Origin: Bactericera cockerelli | Lineage: Eukaryota > Arthropoda > Insecta > Hemiptera > Triozidae | Reading direction: 5' to 3' | Length of the DNA: 64,000 bases | Assembly (NCBI GenBank): GCA_024516035.1 | Contig: CM044967.1 | Coordinates: forward strand, 15,405,145 to 15,469,144 | In this document: in pieces, positions 31,633 through 41,700 of the stretch | Position numbering within the stretch: position 1 is the first letter of the stretch | Layout of the letters: each line of letters opens with the position of its first letter | Notes under the pieces: model-generated | Told to the model about the DNA's origin: nothing | The model's database searches: none | Seen by the model: only the letters and a program-made list of their open reading frames with translations | Translations under genes and position numbers: made by a program

Positions 31633-32502
31633 ATCTTGTTGATTTCTCAGGTTATAACGTCTTTTGTTAAAAAAAAAAAAAATCATATTTCTCTTCTTTT
31701 TTTTCGCAAACATTTGTACCTGTTATTTTGAAACGCCTTCTTTGGATGTCATGTCTTCCTAGAGTTTTGACTTGAAATTTTGATATTTAAAATTTTAAAA
31801 TTCTAGCAGGACTTTATGCTGCCATACCGGCGCGTGCCTGGATTCTTTTTTGACGGCTTCTGGTAGGTTTTTTTAACAATCAAATTATGAAATTGTAGAA
31901 AACAAAATTTACAACATTTTGAGATATCATACGACTCGATAGAAATAGTAATTTCGAAGATATGGCAGATTTGGTGGAGGAAAAAGTTAGATTCGCTTTT
32001 TCTGCTCTCAAGTGTACTTAGGTAAGTAGAAAGTAATTGAAGTCAAGAATATATTGAAGTCAAATTTAAATCGCACAGAAAAAGAGCACAGGCCTGCTGA
32101 CTGATGTCACTAGTCACTACGCACTGATAAAAGAAATACCTACTGTACCAAGGTTATAAGAGGAGAGGCGCTGTCACGTGGCTTTTGATGACGTCACATT
32201 AAGCTGTTTATCTTTTCTGATTAAAGTCGTTGTTGGTGCAAATGGTGACAAATTAGTCACTGGTGGAGGAGTTGGTTATTTTTGGATTACAGGATGATTA
32301 GCTCGTCAAGCCAATTCCATCGCCCCCTTATTGCCCAAAATAATTTCATCGCCCCCCGACTGCCCAAAATGTACTCATTGCCCCCCCAGCGCCCCCCAGG
32401 GGGCGATATCGCCCACTTTGAGAATCACTGCTCTAGACTATTATTTGTCTAGACAATCACTCTATTATTTGATTACAGACACAAATAATATAGTAACCAT
32501 TA

Positions 32503-32679
32503 AGCCGAGATCCCAATGAGTGCAACATTTTGTTGCGCAAAGTTTTGTCTCGAATTTTAAATGGTAGGTGTTGCAAAGTGTTGCGAAGTCAGTGGGGTTC
32601 GATCTCATTTTATCCTGAAAGAAGAGTGGAGCATGAAACGTTGCGCGACAAAATGTTGCACTCAGTAGGATCCCGGCTT
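32503..32679. mobile_element. MITE with TA target duplication
   Basis: 177 bp with long imperfect inverted ends: AAGCCGAGATCCCAATGAGT / CTCAGTAGGATCCCGGCTT, and inner GCAACATTTTGTTGCGC / GCGCGACAAAATGTTGC. TA lies at 32501-32502 and 32680-32681. Tc1/mariner-type target. The small open frames on both strands come from the palindrome. Confidence 0.8.
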
Positions 32680-32689
32680 TATGCAATTT

Positions 32690-33119
32690 GGAATACAAGA
32701 ACCGTTTGGTCCAACATCTCACTGATCTCTCTAGACTTTGGTCTATGCTAGCTAACGGGTTAGCAATGACCGCGGGAGTAAAGGATAGATTAGAGCGAGT
32801 TGGAGAGAAACATCAGCGATCTACTGCATATTAGTGTAATTTAATAAATCAAGTACTTACCTATGTACTACATTTTACAAAATACATTTATACTATCCCA
32901 GATGACTCGAACTTTAGAGTTTAGATTAGACCACATCAGCCTGCTCCAAAGCATAATGGAATAAGAACATGAACGAACTGTAGACCGGTAGGCCTATACT
33001 AGACGTATTATTAACAGTCTAGTGGGGACTATAAATAACTAGAATTCATGAAGTAAACCAATAATATGTTTAGGGGCTTAGAAGAAGGGATCTGTCCGAA
33101 CCAACAGTGGAAAATAAGA
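32690..33119. other. Gene-free stretch
   Basis: AT-rich, nothing recognised. Confidence 0.4.
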
Positions 33120-33460
33120 GCCATCCTTCCTGGCGTAACGGTTGTAACTACTGCTGCCCCTAGTCCAGAGATCCTGAGTTCGACTTCCGATTGGAGGAAA
33201 TGGTACTGGACCATGTGGGGCTAGCGTTTCCAGCCCTACCCGGGCTGGTTGAGTATGTGGGTAGCTGGTACGATTCCTAGCGATTTCAGTTATTCAGGAC
33301 GGGGGTCAAACCTCCATCCTGAGTACCCTCCATTATATTTATACTTCGGAGGGAACAGATTTGTTTGTTTGTGAGAAAATTCTGTCCAACCCGGGAATTG
33401 AACTCAGGATCTCTGGACCATGAGCAGTAGTCACAACCGTTACACCACGGAGGCTGGCAC
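33120..33460. mobile_element. Two SINE-C copies in inverted, tail-to-tail arrangement
   Basis: The + copy (33120-33285) opens CTGGCGTAACGGTTGTAACT and GAGTTCGACTTCCG and runs into TGTGGGTAGCTGGTACGATT. The minus copy (about 33290-33460) has its head CCAGCCTCCGTGGTGTAACG at the right end and ATTCTGTCCAACCCGGGAAT inside. Both heads are outermost, so a transcript could fold back. Confidence 0.7.
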
Positions 33461-34645
33461 GAGATCAATATTCTTAGTTGAGTCCATCACATGGAGTGAC
33501 GTTGAACCTCACGAGCAAGCTAGTCCTTCCTATTGGGAATTGGCCCAGCGTTCTGCTATGCGGTTAGAAGTTACAATAGGTTAGTAATTGAACCACCTAA
33601 TCCATCCCTTTCTTACAGGTAACCTGTTACCTATATGAAAAGGTAAAAACCTTTTTTATGACTTTCTTTTAGGTAGGTGTTGCTGTGAAAAAACATCAAT
33701 AAATTTGGTGTGAAATGATAGTCACCTCCTCGACAACCATTGATGTAAAATAATGTAATGAAGTTAGGTATAGCTCGTATAGGTAACTAGAATAAGGTGG
33801 TAATGTGGTATACACTGATAGTGCACATAATTATCGTCATGTGCAATGTGCACAGACTACACAGTACAAGTGTTCAAAATAATGACGTATATAAAGTTGA
33901 AAAACACCACTTTAATATAATAGAATAAGATAGATGACCTCATCATTCAGATAAAATTATATCAGATTATATCGCTGATCAGATTAAACATTGAACATGA
34001 ACTATGTCGATTACGTCATAGTTTACTTACGATTTACCAAGGAGAGAGTTGAATAATTTTATCCCGGGTAATTAGGTATATTAAGCAGTTTTTTCTTTCT
34101 AACCAAAGTGGATTCAAATGGAATAAAATGGACGAATTTGAAGAAATTCATTTTTCTTTTGGAAAAAAAACGAAAGGAGGAGAAATCTTCTTCCAGTTTG
34201 GTTAACCAAAATGGATTAATAAAAATGGAAATAATTGGAATAACCGAACCTGGAATTTTTTAAAAATCCAAATGAAGAACACGGCTTTAGTTTTTAGGAT
34301 TATTGTAGCTATACTACCTCAAAACCTCCATGGAAAAAAGATATTTTGTAAAACTTTGAATGGGCACACTTTTTTGCGTTACGTTTTCTCCATTACTTTT
34401 ACCTCCATTGTAAAATAAATCTGGCAACAAGGCAGGAGTAGGAATAAAAATTCAAAAAATTCAAATATTTCAAATCAATCAAATCAGACTATTTTTGATG
34501 AAAGTTCAGTAGAAAACCGCCAAATCCGTCAACCCTCTAGGGAGGATTCCATTTTCTTTTCAAAAAGCCGTTACGACGCCGAAATCCTCTGGTACAGTCT
34601 ATCCAGATGCAACCAAGGTACCAGCTCAAACGAAACGTGATACTT
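33461..34645. other. Gene-free stretch
   Basis: AT-rich intergenic DNA. AACCAAA(G/A)TGGATT occurs twice (34102 and 34204). No gene seen. Confidence 0.4.
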
Positions 34646-34649
34646 TAGT

Positions 34650-34950
34650 CTTGAAAGCAGAGTGAAAATTGGTAAGTCTTTAGACCAATAAACTGTTGTA
34701 GTTAGAGTTCATAACCATTCATATTAAAATAATTTTGATAACAATTTTTATCTATTGAAAGCAGAGAGAAGTTGGTATTTGGTATCCTCAATTCAATAAA
34801 TATCTTGGGCATTCATAGTCATTGAAATTCAGATTACATTTTCTGTCTATTGAAAGCAGAGAGGAAATTGGTAAGTCTTTTATGATTAAATTGTCTGTTC
34901 ATAACCATAATCATTCAAATTAAAGTAATTCTGATTCCAATTGTTGTCTA
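34650..34950 (+). repeat. Degenerate tandem repeat, three copies of about 95-105 bp
   Basis: Units begin TTGAAAGCAGAG at about 34651, 34757 and 34850, followed by TTGGTAAGTCTTT-like words, TCATAACCATTCA and TTTTGATAACAATTTTTATC-like words. Confidence 0.55.
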
Positions 34951-35716
34951 TTGGTGTTTAAAATAAGGTTAGCTACTTAAAAGAATAAAAACCAACATCT
35001 AAACACAAAATTGAAAAGATATCATCTATCTTTACAAAAGATGGCAGCGTTCCTTTGACACATACCGTATTTCCCCTTTCAAATGATGATAATAGACATT
35101 TTGGTGGAAGAAAGCTGAACAATCATTTAAAATTGATCTTAGGATATTTACAAAAAAATTGATAGTATACCTTTACCTTCTTGGTACCGGGGGACCATTG
35201 TCTCTACAAGTTTATGACCAGGTCTAAACATGCCTGCCAGATCATGGCTCATTTTTGGTTAAGTGAATAATTTCCACCAATCATAGAGCCCCAATTGATC
35301 CCAACCTGGGATTCAGTGCCCGTAGAGGTGGTTGGCATTCTGAAGATGGAGAAGGAACAGTAAAAAAAATCATTTTATGTACATCATGTGATGTACATAA
35401 AATTGTTTTAGGCTCATTAAAAATTTGGGGGGTGGGGGGGTCCAATCAAAATAAACACCTCAGAAATCTATTAAAATTTTGAAGTAATAGCTAAAGCCTC
35501 CAGAAAGGCAGAATTTCAAGAGGTGCTGGAGTTTTACCTACCTACCAGTTGTTTCAAGGCATATGATTTAATAACACAAAATTACTTTCAATGTATAATA
35601 TTTAGAGACCATTTCCTTTTTCTTCTGGTTCAGATTGGATTCAAAATCTTTAAACTCTTTACATTGTTCCAGTGTGAGCTTGTTCAGTTTCCGACCAGCC
35701 AAATTACCTGTCCAAA
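34951..35716. other. Upstream region of PPME1
   Basis: Should contain the PPME1 promoter and 5' leader. No TATA/initiator pair stands out. A perfect 12-base palindrome TACATCATGTGATGTA lies near 35379 and a G-rich run near 35428. Confidence 0.35.
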
Positions 35717-38700
35717 ATGTCGGCTAGACATGATCTCTTGAGAAAGTTAAAGTCAAACATCCCGCCCCAATCAAGCAGACGAGCCTCCCGTGACATGTAA
35801 GTTTGAAGTTTCCTCTGTTGTAAATTTAAATGCACTCAACACATTGTGTACCAAGGCCTAATTCATGATAGATTTTTCAAAGACCTTAAACTTTTTTGAC
35901 ATTCTACTGTCACAATCTAGAGTACCTTAACGGAAGCATTTGGTGTCCAATGTTTTCTCAGAAACTGTGTCACATATTAAGGGTGACATGTCACATTCTG
36001 TACAGTGTTGGATTGGATATATTGTGTGATATTATGAGAATATATGCTGTTGCACACTACTTACAAGATTGTATGCTCAGAAAGTCCACTGTCACATGCA
36101 GCATGCTTAAAGAAATGAGTGACATGACTCAAATTACACATTTCATTCAGTAACATAGTAGTGTCAAATTCCTCATAGTCTATTCTGTGGGATGGTGTTT
36201 CAAAACTCCTGTTTTATAGTGGTGTCAAATTGCTCATATTCTATTCTGTGGGGTGGTGTTTCAAAACTCCTGTTTAATGATAATTTTATTATTCTGTGGA
36301 AGGTAACCATTTGGAAAACATTAATGCTAAAATCATTTTCTAACACCTTTTCAAAAAAATCTCATTATCGTGCACTCACATACCCAATTAAATAAGAATA
36401 AAATCCAAGTATTGAGAGTATTCAGTGGTGTTAAGGGAGCAGTGTGTCTACTGGTCAGGGAAAACCTGGAATTGTCAGGGAATTTTTCGAGACCGAAAAA
36501 GTCAGGGAAAAGTCAGGGAATTTTGTGAAAAAACACCATAAGTCAGGGAATTTTGTGAAAAAACACCAAAAGTCAGGGAATTTTTTTCAAGATTCAATTT
36601 TGTCATGAAAATGAAAAATAAAAAAAAATTGCCTGCGGCGCCACTGTAATCCAGCAGTGTGATAATGCTTCTTTGGTAAGAAACACAAAACACTCTTAAT
36701 CACTTTTTATAAAATTAACAAAATTTTAGCAGGTCTTGTATAATATTCATATAACGTCTCATGAAAAAAGTAGACTGGAGAAACTGGAAAAATGGTCTGG
36801 AAAACCTGGAAAAGTCAGGGAATTTTACTTTGACCATTTAGTAGACACCCTGAGGGAGAGCTGTCACATGAGTTAGAAAGGATTCAAAGTTATAGCTTTG
36901 AATTTTTACTAGCTTACTCCATGTTGCTGTGATCCACTCATTTTAGTTATATTTTAAATTTGGGTGAGATATTAAAAATAAACTTTGGTATTTTCATTTT
37001 TGCACCCATATTTATAGAGCAACAAAGTGACCATTATTTTAGCTCTAGTATTTGTTAATAGGTTCACTAAAATTTTCAGAGACACCCTGTATAATATGTA
37101 AATTAATAATCAATATCTTGTATTTCAGATCTGAAGCAGATTTTATTCCAGAACCATGGAATAATTACTTTGATAGTTACTTAGATATAGAAACATCTAG
37201 AGGAACATTCCGCACATATCATGCTGGAGTTGATGGTGCTACCACACTAATTTGTCTTCATGGAGGTGGCCAATCCTCATTGACATGGGCAGTATTTACT
37301 CAAGAAATTCTTAAAGTACTGAAAGTCAAAGTCATTTGTATTGACTTGAGAGGTTAGTAGTTTTGAACATAATATACATACTTAAGTTTATTTATTTTAT
37401 TTTAAATGCATACACATGCAATAGTACTATTGCATTTATCGTATGATAGGGTATACCTACAATATTATGATGAGCATTTTTTATATATTATAAATAATTT
37501 TGTAAATAAATATATATATTATTATACACTTAGTACAGTTGGTAAATAGATAAACATTAAGATTAACATAATATTCTTACTACTAAAGGATTTTTTAGGC
37601 TAGCAATGACGAACGTGCCTTTTGTAAACATTATTATGTAGTAAAAACGCTATTCTACCAAATTTGTAAGAATTTTGAGTTATTAAAAAATCTCAGAATA
37701 TAGCAATAATGAAAAGTTGATGAACTTTTATTGCCAAATGTATACAATGTAAAACATTGACTAGGAAGTATTTCTGGATTGTCAGTCCTTTTATAAATAT
37801 AATAATAAAATAAATTTTCAGGACATGGCAACAGTCGCGTTCCTGGAGATGTGGATCTCTCAATGGAAAACTTTGTGGATGATGTATGTGAGGTCATGGA
37901 TGAACTGTTTGAGGAAGCCAATATTCCACAAGTGGTTCTCATTGGCCATAGCTTGGGTGGTGCTATTGCAATACAAATAGCATCTCCATCTTGCAGAATG
38001 AACACAATAATCACTAGTCTCATTGTGATAGACATTGTAGAGGGTTCAGCCTTGGCAAGTCTCTCCCATATGAACAATGTACTCCAGTCGCGCCCAAAAG
38101 GATTTGTGTCAATCAAGGATGCCATAGCATGGAGGTATGTGATGCTTATGTATTATTGTTTTATTACATATATAACACACACAAGATATTAACCTATCCT
38201 AAAAAATCAATTGATTAAGTAATGAACAAAGGGGCGAAGTTAAAACCTGTAGCTTTCTAAAATTTGATTATTTTTGTTCATGCTTAAAAAAAAAATGGGT
38301 GGGTATACTATAAAAAAAAGTTTTCCTTGTGTCCAGATCTTGAAGTTGTCATTTATAGTAACATTTGCCATTGTTTGAGTCACACAAGCAGCATCAGACA
38401 AATGGAGGGGGGGGGGTTGTTGGAGTAAGTTGTGATGGATCTATTTCAACATGTGCCTTCTCATCTTCAAAAGAATCAATTAATGTGTTTTGTGTTTGTA
38501 AGCTCTATGATTACTCGTCATATAAAGACCTGCATCATTTGTGGCCTTAGGGGATCCTACGTTCATGGAGTTTCGAAGTATAGGGTGTTCTTAATGTGAA
38601 AAATGTATAACAAATACGTTCGAACAACTACATTCTGAAACTTCTTTAGTTCTTGCACTACTAGAATCACTTGTGTTGTAATTTAACAACTTTTTGGGGT

Positions 38701-41700
38701 ACCTATAAGCAAAATTAATATTCTTATACAAGAGCCTAGAAAAAAGGTCATAACAAAAAAAGCACACTACAACTAAGTATAAAAGTACACTTTGAGAATG
38801 TTGATTCTTTCTGTTTCAGTGCCACAAAATCTCAAACAACTGACTTCACTGCTCTACGCGTATCAGTACCAGGTCAATTAAAACAGTAAGTTATTATTGT
38901 AATAGTTGAGGAAAAGAAAGAAAAAGAGCAAAAAGAATCCCTTGCCTTATCTGAAAAGAAAAGAAAAAATAATGAGAAAAAGTGGTTAAGCTCACAGTAA
39001 ACTATAGTTGTTATTTTATTAGGCTACTTTTCTTCACATCGTTTGGCTACCTCTTACTTAACACTTGGAGACCAAACCAACTATATCTGAACGATATAAA
39101 TGTAGTTGGATGTAATTTCAATGTTTGAGCTTTACAGCTGACTCAGTCGAAAGACGGATCGAAAGTCGCAAACCATTGTCAATAATGCTTTTCTTATCTT
39201 TTTGTTAGATTATTTTTCATAATATTATTGTTATTTCTTGTGTTTATAGAATCGACAATAATGAACCAGCTACAGCATACGTAGAAGAGGAGAAAGACAA
39301 GTGGCTCGAACAACAAAAAAGTTTGAAGAATATGTCTGGTGATGCTGAGAACTCATTGAGTGGACAGCAAAACAGTGCCTTTGTCATGGATGCAGGTAAA
39401 TATGAAGCAGGAAGTCATACAAGGTGTGCCAAAGATTTTTTTGTTGTTGAAAACTCTGCCAAACAATAAGGGATAAAAGTATAAAGAATAATGCTTTCGG
39501 CGAAAGATCATCGCGGCTTTTGTCGTCGAGACGAACTGGCGGCTCCACCCATTCATTCTTTCTCGATCCCTGCCTGAAATTCGATTCTTTCATGGGTAAC
39601 TGTATTTCAGTAGATTAGCAGCGTCTCAAGGTGGGGCAGATCTCAGAGCTAGCCCGCCATAAATCGTAGCTAAAACCATATTCCACGGCAGCTCAACAAA
39701 ATTCCGCATACTATTACTATTGTACAGAAAAATTCATCGTTGTTCTTCTAGAATCGCCCCGTGAATTTCGTTGAGGTTTTCAGTGTGATGATAAGCAGGT
39801 AAAGCATTGTCAGTCGATTAAGCCTCCATAATTATGTTGTGTTTTTCTTAATATGTACATATTTTATCAATTCAAAATAACCTAACATTTTAAAAAAATA
39901 TATATCTTATTTTAGCCAAGCCAGGACATACCCCCCGTCCTGAATCTGCCACAGCATCTGTATCTCCTGATGTTGAGTCTATCATTGAAGACGACGAAGA
40001 GGAATCAGAAAGGTGAGTCAAATGATGAGATGTGTCAAATCATAGTTTTTGACCTGCATTACCCCTAGTGGCAATTGTTTCTTCAATGCCTTATTTAAAA
40101 TCAGATTATTAATTTTAATCCCCACTAAGGGTTGGGTGGAAGAGATTGCCTAAGGCAATAACCCCGCCCTTTAGTTAGGACATATATTATGTATATATTT
40201 ATTTATTTTTTCTTTATTTATTATTATTTTTTTGTTTTGTTATATTGTATTTTGTATTTTCGTTTGTAATTATTTGTATTGTATATGTCCTATTATCTAA
40301 TAAAGTGTAAATAAATAAATAAAGTTGTATTAAAAATACACTGCCAATTGACACAATACTTCCACATTGTACGCACGCACATGGCAATTTTCAGATTTTA
40401 TACAAAACCACTAGTACCTCCAAAACCGCTTAACCGATTTTATTTAAATTTGTTTTAAATCGCAGAATACCATTTTTCCTACATTCTAGATTCTACAAAA
40501 AATCTGTATTGGCAAGTCGTAGACCTCATTTTTGCACTTTTTTGTCCCAAATTTTGGATTTTCTTGAATATCAGAGCTAAATCAAAACTTATTTAAAAAT
40601 AATTATAAATGTACTATGTAAACACTAATACGCATAATATAGATACAACATTTCATCAACATAATATGTCCTATTTAAATACAGATGAGATATTCACCAG
40701 TCATCAACTGTTTGTTTACACCTACGACACCTACTATTCTAAACAATAAATAATATCATTCGTACACAAATTTTTATATTATAAACTTCGTAGTACTATC
40801 AACTTATCAAAAAGATGGAAAATACGTGTACAAAAGAGATTTGTGATTAAGCTTAGTTTTACCCATATGAGAGGCATTTGACAAATATCCAAAAATAATA
40901 ACCCATTCAATCCTTAAATGAAATCAATTTAATTGAGAATTCAACTCTATTTTTAGTTCGACAGATTATATAAAATCACCCAAGAAAGACCACAAAGCGC
41001 CTGAAGTTGCTAGACCACCGAATCAGGGTCCATGTGGCATGCCGCCTCCTTGCCAATCAAACACTTGCCGCTCTACCCCGATCAGAACCCATCTACCCCA
41101 TCGCAGTATTTACACTTCCAAGGTATTTTTTATGGTATTTTATTCTTAATTAGTTTGTTGCACTTTCTTTGTAAAGTCATAACATACATGCCACTTGCAC
41201 ACACTACACAAACACAAGCTGTGCTAGTATTTTTTCATGCTGAAGGGTCTAGATTGCTGCCCAGTATCACTCTTTCTTGAAAAAGATACTTTTCTTTAGT
41301 TAAGATCTTCTCAAGAAAATGGCTAACTCTTCTAAATTTGTAGTCAGGTTATGTAGCTATTCTGGTAATTTTGGTACTGTAGGGATCCGTTGGTTCGAAT
41401 CTCCCCAATGCATTCATTTATCCCATTTATTTGAGACGGATTATCTAATAATGGCACTAAAACAACTGCTGGAATAATGCTTAAAGTTTAAAGCTTGAAG
41501 TTTATTGTGTTCGTTTATAAAATAAAAAAAAAATATTTTTTGCTCCGATTTCAATTTTTTTCATATTTTTTTTTACCTTTTCAGACTGTCCAGCCAGGAG
41601 TCACGCAGTACCGCTATACTTGGCGCGTCAACTTACATGCCAGCGCCCCATACTGGCCTGAATGGTTCAAAGGAATGTCGGCTAAGTTTCTCGAAACACA

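Larger units (their letters stand above)
30310..32020. repeat. Large inverted repeat inside the hAT element
   Basis: Outer arms: ACACTTGAGAGCAGAAAAAG at about 30312 and its complement at about 31997-32016. TACCAGAAGCCGTCAAA at about 30468 pairs with TTTGACGGCTTCTGGTA at about 31849. Inner arms carry Tc1-like transposase remnants pointing away from the centre. The right arm has about 180 bp of extra sequence. Confidence 0.8.
30183..32430. mobile_element. Non-autonomous hAT-type element with 8-bp target duplication
   Basis: Begins CAGTGGTTCTCAACC and ends TTTGAGAATCACTG, typical hAT terminal repeats. It is flanked by CTCTAGAC at 30175-30182 and again at 32431-32438. Inside each end are C-rich tracts (TTGCCCCCC). 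No hAT transposase. The middle (about 30310-32020) is a large inverted repeat made of Tc1-like sequence. Confidence 0.85.

Noticed and set aside
32465..32751. Open frames on both strands of similar sequence
   Set aside because: Both arise from the palindromic MITE at 32503-32679.
37655..38125. 156-codon minus-strand frame
   Set aside because: Antisense shadow of PPME1 exon 3.
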